DNA of 64,000 nucleotides from Flavobacterium sp. (GTDB lineage Bacteria > Bacteroidota > Bacteroidia > Flavobacteriales > Flavobacteriaceae). The position numbers and the translations under genes were made by a program. The number at the start of each line of letters is the position of its first letter. Position 1 is the first letter of the stretch. Shown here one piece after another: positions 33,452 to 42,207 of the stretch. Where the stretch lies: positions 62,001 to 126,000 of the forward strand of contig NZ_JANJUQ010000007.1 in the NCBI RefSeq assembly GCF_024710485.1. Direction: 5' to 3'. The notes under the pieces are model-generated. The model did not search any database. It saw only the letters and a program-made list of their open reading frames with translations, and was not told the origin of the DNA.

Positions 33452-35353
33452 CTATAAAGTTTCCTGCAACCATTTGTAGAATTCGCGCTGCCATACTAAA
33501 GCATTTTGCGGTTTTAACACCCAGTGGTTTTCCTCGGGGAAATACATGAAACGGCTTTTGATGCCACGTAATTGCGCGGCTTGGAATGCTTCTTGGCCTT
33601 GTCCGATGGGTACACGGAAATCTTTTCCGCCTTGGATGATTAGGATAGGCGTATTCCATTTGTCAACCATTTTTATAGGATTGAATTCCGTATAGGTTTT
33701 TTGGGCATCGGCATTGTCTTTTTCCCAATACGCACCGCCGTGATCCCAATTGTTGAAGAACACTTCTTCGGTGGTGCCATACATACTTTCCAAATTAAAA
33801 ACCCCGCAATGCGAAATAAAGGTTTTAAATCGATTGCCATGGATGCCGGCAAGATAGAATACCGAATAACCACCATAACTCGCTCCAACAGCCCCTAAAC
33901 GCGCTCTGTCAACATAACTTTCATTAGCTACATCATCTATGGCCGAAAGATAATCATTCATTACTTGTCCGCCCCAGTCTCTAGAGATTTGTTCGTTCCA
34001 AGCTTGACCGTGTCCATACATACCGCGGCGGTTTGGCGCTACTACTACATAACCTTGCGAAGCCATTAATGAAAAATTCCAACGGAAGGAATAGCTTTGC
34101 GTTAATGGTGATTGCGGACCACCTTGGCAGTAAAGAAGCGTTGGGTATTTTTTGGTGGCATCGAAATTTGGTGGCAGGATTACCCAAACCAACATTTTTT
34201 TACCATCGGTTGTTGTTACGTAACGTCTTTCGTATTTGGGCAAAGCTAGTTTGGCGTAAGTTTCGTCATTGGTTTTCGTTAATTGTGTCCAAATTTTTTT
34301 CTTGAAGTTGTACGAATAAATCTCAGCCGCGTGGTTCATATCAGTACGCGTTACGATGATGTTATCGCCTGAAAAACCAACTAAATCATTCACATCAAAA
34401 TCGCCTGAAGTAACTTGTCTTACCGTAACCGCTATTCTAGTTAAACCCGGAAAATTCACTTCGAACAAATGTTTGGCACCGTCAACAGCGGCGGTAAAGT
34501 AAACTTTCTTACCATCGGAACTCCAAAGAAAATTGTCTACACTGCCGTCCCAATTGGCGGTGAGGTTCATGTCGATGCCTTTAAAGCGAACGATAATGTC
34601 GTTTTTATCGGCTTCATAGCCGTCGCGTTTCATTTGCAACCAAGTTAAATTTCCTGTTGGAGAGAAAACCGGATTCGTGTCGTAACCCGGATTGTTTTCC
34701 GTTAAATTTTTAGTGGTTTTAGTCTCGAGATTGTACTCGTATAAATCGGTGTTGGTTGAAATGGCATATTCGGTACCGGCTTTCTTTTTACACACATAAA
34801 TAATGCTTTTGCTGTCAGGCGACCAAATGTAATCTTCATCGCCACCGAATGGTTTTTGCGGACTGTCATAAGGTTCGTTAGGCATGATGTCAATGGCCTT
34901 AGCCTTTTCTTTGTTTTCGGCGTAAAACACGTGGTTATGAGAACCGTTGTTCCAAGTATCCCAATGGCGGTAATCCAAGCCGTTATAGACTTGTGCATCG
35001 GCTTTACCTAAATCAGAATAAATGTCTTTACCCAATACATTTTCGGTTTTTACTTCTTGATGAGAAAGAATATACAAACCGTTAGGCGATACATTTTTAT
35101 CAACCAGTATATCCTTGGTTTCCTTTACTTCAGTAGGATTACCGCCGTTGACAGGAATAGTATAAAATTTCGAATTGGATTTGTTGTCTGTCACCGAAGG
35201 TGTAGCTACTTTGTAAACGATAGATTTGCCGTCTTTGGAAATTCCCATAGCGGTAACTCGACCCAATTTCCATAGTGTTTCGGGGGTAAGTACTTCTTGT
35301 GCTGAAGATTGTAAAGTCATAAAACTGATAATGATAACGATGATATTTTTCAT
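33452..35353 (-). CDS. Secreted S9 family prolyl oligopeptidase
   Basis: Predicted exported serine peptidase (dipeptidyl-peptidase or acylaminoacyl-peptidase type) degrading peptides in the periplasm or outside. A signal peptide (IIVIIISFMTLQSSAQ) is followed by a beta-propeller region with WD40-like/PD40 repeats (DDYIWSPDSKSIIYV, FLWSSDGKKVYFTA) to about residue 375. The C-terminal alpha/beta hydrolase has the nucleophile in GASYGGYS, Asp in GGKDFRVP and His in EENHWV. At 633 residues it is complete. It is separate from neighbouring operons. Confidence 0.93.
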   Translation of the reverse strand: MKNIIVIIISFMTLQSSAQEVLTPETLWKLGRVTAMGISKDGKSIVYKVATPSVTDNKSNSKFYTIPVNGGNPTEVKETKDILVDKNVSPNGLYILSHQEVKTENVLGKDIYSDLGKADAQVYNGLDYRHWDTWNNGSHNHVFYAENKEKAKAIDIMPNEPYDSPQKPFGGDEDYIWSPDSKSIIYVCKKKAGTEYAISTNTDLYEYNLETKTTKNLTENNPGYDTNPVFSPTGNLTWLQMKRDGYEADKNDIIVRFKGIDMNLTANWDGSVDNFLWSSDGKKVYFTAAVDGAKHLFEVNFPGLTRIAVTVRQVTSGDFDVNDLVGFSGDNIIVTRTDMNHAAEIYSYNFKKKIWTQLTKTNDETYAKLALPKYERRYVTTTDGKKMLVWVILPPNFDATKKYPTLLYCQGGPQSPLTQSYSFRWNFSLMASQGYVVVAPNRRGMYGHGQAWNEQISRDWGGQVMNDYLSAIDDVANESYVDRARLGAVGASYGGYSVFYLAGIHGNRFKTFISHCGVFNLESMYGTTEEVFFNNWDHGGAYWEKDNADAQKTYTEFNPIKMVDKWNTPILIIQGGKDFRVPIGQGQEAFQAAQLRGIKSRFMYFPEENHWVLKPQNALVWQREFYKWLQETL

Positions 35354-35396
35354 TTTGAATTTATTTTGAAGTACGTAAAAGTAATGAATTTATGAA

Positions 35397-35423
35397 ATAA
35401 AAAAGTCCCGATTTGTCGGGACC
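35397..35423 (-). terminator. Terminator of the TonB receptor/lipoprotein operon
   Basis: GTCCCGA (minus strand) pairs with TCGGGAC around CAAA and is followed on that strand by a T run, about 25 bp after the stop of the DUF5689 gene. Confidence 0.8.
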
Positions 35424-35447
35424 TTTGTTAATGCTATTGGGATAAGT

Positions 35448-36776
35448 TTATTGAACTTTTACATTATCAACTCTCCATTGTGAAGCACCGGAAGTAGTTG
35501 AAACGTATTTGAAAGCAATACGTACATTAGGATTTCCGATGTATGCGTTTAGAGATACATTTCCTGAATTCCACCAAGTGGTTCCGCTTGTAGACAACTG
35601 GTAACCGGTTAAAAGTGTCCAAGTTGCTGTTGATGGTAGCGGTGGAGACGCAGGGTTTGGTGCTACATAATTAGTAGAAACAAAAACCTGAAGATTTGTA
35701 CCTGAGAACGGTCTTTGTGTTTGGAAAGTTAAGGTTGCTGAAGGCGCAGAAGTTAAATCGATAGCCGGAGAAATCAACCAATCTTCGTTGTTTTGGGCAC
35801 TTCCTGAGTAACCATTCATATCGGCACATCCGGCAGGATTACCTGCACCGGCATTCAACTGCCATACCTGGCTGCCAATTACACTAGGTTTAGACCAGTT
35901 GGCAAAACTTGCTGAAGTGCTGAATGTTTCCTCAAACAAAGGCAAAATTCTTGGACCGGTTAATTGCACATCGTCCAAAGATCTGATCATAAACTGAAAA
36001 GTACTTCCGAACTTCGTTAAAACACCTCTTATTTTTCCGTTTCCGGAAGGAATAGGTGCAGAAGCAAAAGTAGCGTACTCACTAACCCTAACAATTAGTG
36101 TATTCCCGGCCGCATCCACTATATTGTGATTGGTTCCACCACCGATGGTGAATACATCGGTATCATAATAGTTTTGATTTAAAGACGCATCGGAAAACTG
36201 AACATTGTTTAACTCAATCAACTTATTGATGTTGTTGTTATTTAGCGTTTGTGAGATGGTTAAATTGTTTACATATTCGTCCTCATTCACTTTGTCACAA
36301 GAACGGATAATAACATTTTTGTATTCCACGGGAGAAATTCTTCCCACTTCGTCATCGTTGGTTATATCCGGAGTTCCTCCATTGTATAAACTTCCAATAA
36401 CCGGTGCATTGTTTTCTCTTACAATGTATCGGTCTTTCATGTTTACATATACTCTTCTTCCAGGTTCATATTTAGTGTACAAGTTGTAATCGTCAACAGG
36501 AATACTAAATCCTTGTTGTCCGTCAACAGACACTAATGAAATAGATTTGTAGAAATTTCCTCCTATATCGGAAGACGTTACGTAAGCCTCAATGATGTCT
36601 TCTCCTTCATATTTAACATAGGAAGTAGTAGCCAATGCTGCAATTTCCTGAACCGTTTTGGTTGGTGTTAAAGTGGTACACTCATTGCTCAAATCCGGCT
36701 CTTTAAAATCGTCATTTACACAACTCACAAAGGTAGCTGCTGTAAATGCTAATGCTAAAAATTTTAAGTTTTTCAT
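35448..36776 (-). CDS. DUF5689 / choice-of-anchor J lipoprotein
   Basis: Predicted surface or periplasmic lipoprotein of 442 residues. The signal ends in FVSC (lipobox Cys19). The N-terminal half resembles DUF5689 (YVKYEGEDIIEAYVTSSD, GGNFYKSISLVS, GRRVYVNMKDRYIV), a domain recalling nucleic-acid-binding OB folds. The last 160 residues are a jelly-roll choice-of-anchor J domain (WQLNAGAGN, EDWLISPAIDL, RIAFKYVS, WRVDNVKV). It is last in an operon with a second anchor-J lipoprotein (9 bp gap) and a TonB receptor. It probably acts with that receptor at the outer membrane; ligand unknown. Confidence 0.82.
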   Translation of the reverse strand: MKNLKFLALAFTAATFVSCVNDDFKEPDLSNECTTLTPTKTVQEIAALATTSYVKYEGEDIIEAYVTSSDIGGNFYKSISLVSVDGQQGFSIPVDDYNLYTKYEPGRRVYVNMKDRYIVRENNAPVIGSLYNGGTPDITNDDEVGRISPVEYKNVIIRSCDKVNEDEYVNNLTISQTLNNNNINKLIELNNVQFSDASLNQNYYDTDVFTIGGGTNHNIVDAAGNTLIVRVSEYATFASAPIPSGNGKIRGVLTKFGSTFQFMIRSLDDVQLTGPRILPLFEETFSTSASFANWSKPSVIGSQVWQLNAGAGNPAGCADMNGYSGSAQNNEDWLISPAIDLTSAPSATLTFQTQRPFSGTNLQVFVSTNYVAPNPASPPLPSTATWTLLTGYQLSTSGTTWWNSGNVSLNAYIGNPNVRIAFKYVSTTSGASQWRVDNVKVQ

Positions 36777-36785
36777 AGTCTTTTT

Positions 36786-37391
36786 TTAGTTATTAGAGTA
36801 AACTTTTACTTTATCTACTTGGAATAATCCGTCTAAAGTTGTACCGTTCCCGGTTACTTTGAAGGCAATATGAACCGTTCCTGAATAAGTAGACAAGTCA
36901 ATTTCGCCAGATGGAATATAGGTGTAATTATTGGTAGTCTCATCGGCCACAACGGCATCTAATTGCGTCCAAGTTGCTGCCAGAACATTGGTCCCGTCAT
37001 AATTTGTAGAGATAAACACTTCTAACTTATTAGCCGGATTGTCCACAAAGTTAGACGCTGAGGCAAATGTGAATACCGCGTTGGCTCCTTCTTCGATAGT
37101 GATAGCTGGAGTGATAGCCCAACCGATGTTAGACGCCTGACCGCTACCAAAAGAGCTGAATTGAATGTAACCATCGTTGTTAAAATCTCTTTCAATCCAA
37201 AGTTTGGTTCCTGCTTCTGCATAATTGGTCCATCCTTCGAAATCAAAGGTAGCGTTAAAGTTAATTTCTGCTTCCGGAAAATCTTCGGAGAAAATCAACG
37301 GCTTGAACGGAGGAATATCAGTGTCATCCGAACAACTAACAGCAATACTTAGTGTTGCTATTGCCAAAAACGATTTGAATATATTTTTCAT
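36786..37391 (-). CDS. Choice-of-anchor J lipoprotein
   Basis: A 201-residue lipoprotein with signal and lipobox AVSC (Cys20). The mature protein is essentially one jelly-roll domain (FEGWTNYAEAG, WAITPAITIEEG, HIAFKVTG, FQVDKVKVYS). It resembles the C-terminal domain of its neighbour, so the two probably share ancestry. It lies 12 bp after the TonB receptor gene. In this arrangement such lipoproteins often replace a SusD-like partner; binding target unknown. Confidence 0.8.
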   Translation of the reverse strand: MKNIFKSFLAIATLSIAVSCSDDTDIPPFKPLIFSEDFPEAEINFNATFDFEGWTNYAEAGTKLWIERDFNNDGYIQFSSFGSGQASNIGWAITPAITIEEGANAVFTFASASNFVDNPANKLEVFISTNYDGTNVLAATWTQLDAVVADETTNNYTYIPSGEIDLSTYSGTVHIAFKVTGNGTTLDGLFQVDKVKVYSNN

Positions 37392-37403
37392 AGTACTATA
37401 CTA

Positions 37404-40223
37404 TTAGAAATTGATGTATAAATTTAAGAAATAAGTTCTTCCGTAACCATAAAAATATTTAGGTCCGAATGAAGGTGTTCCGTTAGCGTTATCCGCTTGG
37501 TAATCCGGGAACGTTGCTTTTCTGGATTGTTCGAAACCACCGGTTTTGTATTCAAAATCCAAAACGTTATTGATAGATGCAAAAAAACCGAAAGTGTTGC
37601 CTGCAACTCTCCAAGATTTTCCTCCAACCAAGTTAAGTAAGGTGATTGGATCAAATTTTTCTTGTCTTAAGGCAGCTCTAACCGATTCGTCAGTTGCACC
37701 TTCAAATCCTAAACCATTAGCATCAACAACAAAGTTTTCTGTTCTTAAGATGTTTGAAATACTGATGTAGCTATCGGCCAAATAGTTAATGTTGGCACCA
37801 ATCCACCAGAATTTAGGATCTCTGTATTCTAAACCAAATGAATAGGCTTGTTGCGGCATACCCGGTAAACGATATCCTTTGATGTAGGTTTTACCAAAAT
37901 CAAAAACCGGGTTCGGGTTTGCGCTGGTAGCTAATGCATCATCATTCACTTTTAAGTTAGGATTATTGTCGTAAGTGTACTGTCCGTAAGAAGCAGAACC
38001 TGTAGCTTTAATGGTAGAGGTAATTTGGTATTCAAATCCGAATTCTCCACCGATGTGCTTTTTGTTGATTCCGGTAACAATTTCGCTGATGAAAGAATCA
38101 GTGTCGGTATCTCCGTCTTCACCGGCATCAAAAATTCCCTCTCCGTAGAAGAATGAGATTTGAGTTGCATTAGAAATTTTATTATAGAAACCTGTTAATC
38201 TGGCTTTGAATTTTGGGGCTTTGATGATGTAACTGATGTCAGAACCTACGATAGACTCGCTGGTCAAATCAGGAGTAATATTGTTGTTCAAACGAGCGTT
38301 AGAGAAAGTATTTCTCAAATTTGGCGCTTTAGTCATGTAAACTCCATTAATGTCTAAGAACTGTTTTCCGGTGATTTTATAAGTCAACCCTCCTTTGAAA
38401 CCGAAGTTTTCAAAAATGGCTTTAGCACTTTTTCCGAAAGAGTTGTTAGCATAAATACCGTTTCTGTAGTTTCCTTCTCTTTGGTATTCTGATCTGGAGA
38501 AGGTTTGTCCTAAGTAGAAATCAACTTTTTTGTAGTTGAATTTGAATTGTGTAAATCCGTCAAATGTGACAGCATTCAGATTGTAGTTGTAACCGTAAGC
38601 ATCACCCTCGAACACTTGTCTGTTCGGGTTGTTCAAGTCGGTTTGCGAAGCATCACCGGTAAAGAAAGGATCGATATCTGTAAAATATGTTCCCCCTAAA
38701 AGGTCAATAAGCTTTTGGAAGTTTCTAGATTTTAATTTTCTGAAGTTCACTCCAGCATTCATGATGATGTTATCAGCAATAGCAGAATTCAAATAAGAGT
38801 TAGCACTCCATTGTTTGTCCTCTACACGATCTTCGTATAAAACGTAAGCACTTCTTTCGCCTCCGTTAACTACTTTGTTGGTGAAATAAATATCATCCCA
38901 ATTGATTTGTCCGTTGTTGACAAAGTTAGTCTGAGCTTGAACAGCGCTAGGGTTGGTGTATCCTGTGATAGTTACGTTATCTGAAGCGAAAGTTGGCACA
39001 TAATAAGTCTGATCGTTCAAATAGTAACTTGGTAAGTTTTTGTAGTAGGTTGGATCAGGATTGTTAGCCAATTGGAAATCCAAACGACTGTTACCAACAA
39101 ATCCAACTTGGTAAGCTACATTGGTGTTCAAGAAAGTTTTGGTATTAATTTTCCAAAAGTGACTCAACATATTGATTGGTTCTTCAATCTCTTTGTATCT
39201 TGAGTTTCTTTTTTCTCCTTCTTGCCAACCCCAGTAAGAGTTGTACTCAATTCCTTTTAAACGAGTAACCTCATCGGTATTAGGAGAATTTTTACCTCTC
39301 TTATTTTGTGCAAAGATGGAAGTAAAGTTAATAGAGTGGTTTTCGTTGATTTTTTTCTCAACGCTGGCAAACAATGAATTGGCTGCATAGTTGGTTCCTT
39401 CAAAGTATCCTTCTTCGGCCCATCTTCTGGAAGCTGAAACTACAAAGGCCCAACCATCTTTATTCATACCGGAAGCATGAGTCCCCATAGCTCTCCAGCT
39501 GTAATTGGTATTAGTACCTGAAAAGGAAATTCTCGATCCTTTTCTGTAAATTGAAGCTCTGGTATTGATTTCCTGAGTACCTAAAATTCCGCCGAAAGTG
39601 TAATCCGATGGCGTAGAACCCATTGTAAACTCTTGGTTTCTGGTAGCATCGTTTAATCCGCCCCAGTTGCTCCATTGCGGTCTTCCGTCGTAGATTTTAT
39701 TCATAGAAATACCATTAATCATGGTATTACTGTACTCATTATCTAAACCTCTGATTCTGAAACGAGCCTGACCCCAGTTGAATGCCGCAGCTTGTTGGTA
39801 AATATCTCTGGAAGCTTGCAATAATCCTGAAGTACTTTCAGAACCACTGTTGTCATCTCCTAAATCATTTTCCGTAATCGTAATCAAACTTAATTGTTGT
39901 TCCGAGGTTAGGTCTTCTTCAAAAACAATAACACCCAAGTCCAACACCTTTCCGGCTTCTACTTCAACCGACAATAGTTGGTCTTTGTATCCGGCGCTCT
40001 TAATTTGCAGTAGTTGACTACCGCTGGGTACTTCTTTAAAAATAAAAACACCCATAGCATCTGTCAAAGCAGTAAGACTGGTGTTTTCAATAGAAGCAAC
40101 AACATTTTGTAAAGGTTTTTGTGTTTTTGAATCTACTACTTTACCTGTGATTCCTGCAGTAGTTTGAGCAAAAACAAAAAACACTTGCATCACAAATAAG
40201 GTACTAATAACAAGTTTTTTCAT
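37404..40223 (-). CDS. TonB-dependent receptor with carboxypeptidase-like regulatory domain
   Basis: Outer-membrane active transporter of 939 residues. A signal peptide (LVISTLFVMQVFFVFAQ) precedes an N-terminal CarboxypepD_reg-like domain (about 22-110, GITGKVVDSKTQKPLQNV). A plug domain follows (RFRIRGLDNEYSNTMING), then a long beta-barrel ending in aromatic GRTYFLNLYINF, the usual outer-membrane C-terminus. It lacks an obvious SusC-type signature, and no SusD gene is near. First gene of an operon with two lipoproteins, divergent from a secreted EEP-family hydrolase. Substrate cannot be read from sequence. Confidence 0.9.
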   Translation of the reverse strand: MKKLVISTLFVMQVFFVFAQTTAGITGKVVDSKTQKPLQNVVASIENTSLTALTDAMGVFIFKEVPSGSQLLQIKSAGYKDQLLSVEVEAGKVLDLGVIVFEEDLTSEQQLSLITITENDLGDDNSGSESTSGLLQASRDIYQQAAAFNWGQARFRIRGLDNEYSNTMINGISMNKIYDGRPQWSNWGGLNDATRNQEFTMGSTPSDYTFGGILGTQEINTRASIYRKGSRISFSGTNTNYSWRAMGTHASGMNKDGWAFVVSASRRWAEEGYFEGTNYAANSLFASVEKKINENHSINFTSIFAQNKRGKNSPNTDEVTRLKGIEYNSYWGWQEGEKRNSRYKEIEEPINMLSHFWKINTKTFLNTNVAYQVGFVGNSRLDFQLANNPDPTYYKNLPSYYLNDQTYYVPTFASDNVTITGYTNPSAVQAQTNFVNNGQINWDDIYFTNKVVNGGERSAYVLYEDRVEDKQWSANSYLNSAIADNIIMNAGVNFRKLKSRNFQKLIDLLGGTYFTDIDPFFTGDASQTDLNNPNRQVFEGDAYGYNYNLNAVTFDGFTQFKFNYKKVDFYLGQTFSRSEYQREGNYRNGIYANNSFGKSAKAIFENFGFKGGLTYKITGKQFLDINGVYMTKAPNLRNTFSNARLNNNITPDLTSESIVGSDISYIIKAPKFKARLTGFYNKISNATQISFFYGEGIFDAGEDGDTDTDSFISEIVTGINKKHIGGEFGFEYQITSTIKATGSASYGQYTYDNNPNLKVNDDALATSANPNPVFDFGKTYIKGYRLPGMPQQAYSFGLEYRDPKFWWIGANINYLADSYISISNILRTENFVVDANGLGFEGATDESVRAALRQEKFDPITLLNLVGGKSWRVAGNTFGFFASINNVLDFEYKTGGFEQSRKATFPDYQADNANGTPSFGPKYFYGYGRTYFLNLYINF

Positions 40224-40281
40224 AAATAAAATAAAATTAATTTTAATCCCTGCTAAGTCTTAATAAAAACTTAACAGCCGA

Positions 40282-40289
40282 CAAATGTA
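40282..40289 (-). promoter_or_regulatory. -7 box candidate for the TonB receptor operon
   Basis: Minus-strand TACATTTG matches TAnnTTTG, 58 bp before the receptor ATG. Confidence 0.4.
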
Positions 40290-40309
40290 CATCTTTTAAT
40301 AATATTATC

Positions 40310-40317
40310 TACTTTTG
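40310..40317 (+). promoter_or_regulatory. -7 box candidate for the EEP-family gene at 40363
   Basis: TACTTTTG matches TAnnTTTG, 45 bp before the ATG and only 20 bp from the opposing receptor box, so the two promoters may be jointly controlled. Confidence 0.4.
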
Positions 40318-40362
40318 GCCCAAAGTTTGTAAAAAACTTGATATTAAATTAATATACGTTTT

Positions 40363-41463
40363 ATGAGAATTAAAAATTCAATAGCGCTTTTCTTTGTTTT
40401 TTTCGCAATAATCGGCGCTAATGCACAGGCAAAAAAGTATAATATTCATACCGTTGCCTTTTACAATTTCGAAAACTTATTCGATACCATCAATGGTTCC
40501 AACAACGATGAAGAATGGCTTCCTAACGGAGCGCAAAACTGGACCGGTAAAAAATACAAACAAAAACTAAAAAACTTAGCCCGAGTACTCTCGGAAATCG
40601 GCACCAACGAACAACAAAAAGAATCACCGGTAATTATCGGCGGATGTGAAATTGAAAACAGAGGTGTTTTGGAAGATTTAGTCAAAGAACCTCTTCTTAT
40701 CAATAAAAACTACGGCATCATTCACTTCGATTCTCCCGACAAAAGAGGAATCGACGTAGCATTATTGTACCAAAAGAAACACTTCAAACCTACCAGCTTC
40801 AAAAATATTCCTTTATTAATTTATAGAAGCCAAGAAGGAAAGGCAGATAAAAAAGACAATGAAGAATCAACGGATGACAAAGCTGAAGCCGGAAAAGACG
40901 ACAGAGTTTACACGCGTGACCAACTTTTAGTAACCGGTTTTTTGGATGGTGAAGAAGTTAACATCATCGTAAACCACTGGCCGTCTCGCTCAGGAGGAGA
41001 AAAGAAAAGCTCTCCTTTCCGTGAAGCTGCCGGACGTTTGAACCGACAAATCATGGATTCCATCTTCAAAATTAACCCTGATGCTAAAATCATCACTATG
41101 GGAGACCTTAACGACGGAACTTACAACAAAAGTGTAAAAGAAGGCATCGGAGCCAAACGCAAAAAAGAAGAAGTAAAACCTCAAGGCATCTACAATCCGT
41201 TTGAAGAAATGTACTATAAAGGACATGCCACGTTGTTTTACCGTGACGCCGGTGATATTTTCGACCAAATCATGATTTCAGAACCGTTCTTAAGATCGGA
41301 TTATTCTTCTTTCAGATATTGGAAAGCCGGAATTTACAACAAGCCTTATATGATTACAACCAGTGGCCAATACAAAGGATATCCGCTAAGACATACCATG
41401 ACCGAAATAGGTTACAGCGATCACTTCCCGGTCTACATTTACCTCATAAAGGAAATCAAATAA
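40363..41463 (+). CDS. Secreted endonuclease/exonuclease/phosphatase family protein
   Basis: Predicted exported phosphoesterase of the EEP superfamily, 366 residues. A signal peptide (IALFFVFFAIIGANAQ) is followed by VAFYNFENLFDTI, the opening typical of the Bacteroidetes subgroup. Next come GGCEIENRGVL (metal Glu), DKRGIDVALLY, VNHWPSRSGGE, TMGDLNDG and the catalytic YSDHFPVYIYL. A charged insertion (about 160-185) interrupts the domain. It is divergent from the TonB receptor operon, which suggests it prepares a phosphodiester or nucleic-acid substrate for uptake. That link is inference from context. Confidence 0.85.
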   Translation: MRIKNSIALFFVFFAIIGANAQAKKYNIHTVAFYNFENLFDTINGSNNDEEWLPNGAQNWTGKKYKQKLKNLARVLSEIGTNEQQKESPVIIGGCEIENRGVLEDLVKEPLLINKNYGIIHFDSPDKRGIDVALLYQKKHFKPTSFKNIPLLIYRSQEGKADKKDNEESTDDKAEAGKDDRVYTRDQLLVTGFLDGEEVNIIVNHWPSRSGGEKKSSPFREAAGRLNRQIMDSIFKINPDAKIITMGDLNDGTYNKSVKEGIGAKRKKEEVKPQGIYNPFEEMYYKGHATLFYRDAGDIFDQIMISEPFLRSDYSSFRYWKAGIYNKPYMITTSGQYKGYPLRHTMTEIGYSDHFPVYIYLIKEIK

Positions 41464-41468
41464 TTTTT

Positions 41469-41498
41469 AAAAGTCTCGATATTTCGGGACTTTTTTAT
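41469..41498 (+). terminator. Terminator after the EEP-family gene
   Basis: AAAAGTCTCGA pairs with TCGGGACTTTT (one T-G wobble) around TATT and is followed by a T run, 5 bp after the stop. Confidence 0.8.
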
Positions 41499-41523
41499 TT
41501 TAACTTTACTCAAAATTTAGATT

Positions 41524-42060
41524 ATGCCAGTCGCAAAACCCTTTAACCTCAACCGTTGGATTGACGAAAACCGTCATTTACTCAAACCACCTGTTGGCAA
41601 TAAAAACTTATATGTTGATTCCGGTGATTATATTGTCATGATAGTGGCCGGTCCCAATGCCCGTAAAGATTTTCACTACAACGAAACCGAAGAACTTTTC
41701 TATCAACTAGAAGGCGAAATTACCGTATACATACAAGAAGACGGCCAAAAAAAAGCCATGAAACTCTCCGCCGGCGATATGTTTTTGCTTCCTGCTAAAG
41801 TACCGCATTCACCCTCGCGCACAGAAAACTCCATTGGCTTGGTGGTAGAACGCAAAAGAGTGGGAAAAGAAATTCCCGACGGCTTGCTTTGGTTTTGCGA
41901 AAACTGCAACCACAAACTCTACGAAGTCTATTTCGAATTAAACGATATCGAAAAAGATTTTTTACAACATTTCAATCATTTTTACCAATCGGAAAGCCTG
42001 AGAACCTGTGATAAATGCGGTACTGTAATGGATACCGACCCGAGATTTATCACCAAGTAA
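41524..42060 (+). CDS. nbaC: 3-hydroxyanthranilate 3,4-dioxygenase
   Basis: Opens the ring of 3-hydroxyanthranilate to 2-amino-3-carboxymuconate semialdehyde, in tryptophan breakdown or NAD synthesis. The 178-residue cupin has iron ligands His51, Glu57 (FHYNETEELFY) and His95 (VPHSPSR). Bacterial-type C-terminal rubredoxin-like Cys pairs are present: Cys125/Cys128 (FCENC) and Cys162/Cys165 (CDKC). No other kynurenine-pathway gene is adjacent. The downstream dehydrogenase is ALDH7-like, not the aminomuconate enzyme. Confidence 0.95.
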   Translation: MPVAKPFNLNRWIDENRHLLKPPVGNKNLYVDSGDYIVMIVAGPNARKDFHYNETEELFYQLEGEITVYIQEDGQKKAMKLSAGDMFLLPAKVPHSPSRTENSIGLVVERKRVGKEIPDGLLWFCENCNHKLYEVYFELNDIEKDFLQHFNHFYQSESLRTCDKCGTVMDTDPRFITK

Positions 42061-42075
42061 ATAATCAGGAGCTAA

Positions 42076-42149
42076 TCCAGCTGTCCACTGTATCTTTTTA
42101 TCTTGTTAAAAAAACAAGCTAAAAAGGATGCCGTTCCCATCCGGGCTAA
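42076..42149 (+). repeat. Interspersed palindromic repeat, family A, copy 3
   Basis: It runs from CTGTCCACTGTATC to GGATGCCGTTCCCATCCGGGCTAA. A 14-bp stem with one mismatch, CTTTTTATCTTGTT (42094-42107) with AACAAGCTAAAAAG (42113-42126), lies inside. It ends 17 bp before the -7 box of the next gene, as at mce. Confidence 0.7.
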
Positions 42150-42166
42150 AATTCAAAATAAACGAT

Positions 42167-42174
42167 TACTTTTG
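42167..42174 (+). promoter_or_regulatory. -7 box candidate for the aldehyde dehydrogenase
   Basis: TACTTTTG matches TAnnTTTG, 33 bp before the ATG at 42208. Confidence 0.4.
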
Positions 42175-42207
42175 CTGAAAATTTTAAACACTCAAACTAC
42201 AAATACA

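Noticed and set aside
42103-42207. N-terminal extension of the aldehyde dehydrogenase
   Set aside because: It lies in a palindromic repeat and upstream of a -7 box; the family N-terminus begins at 42208.
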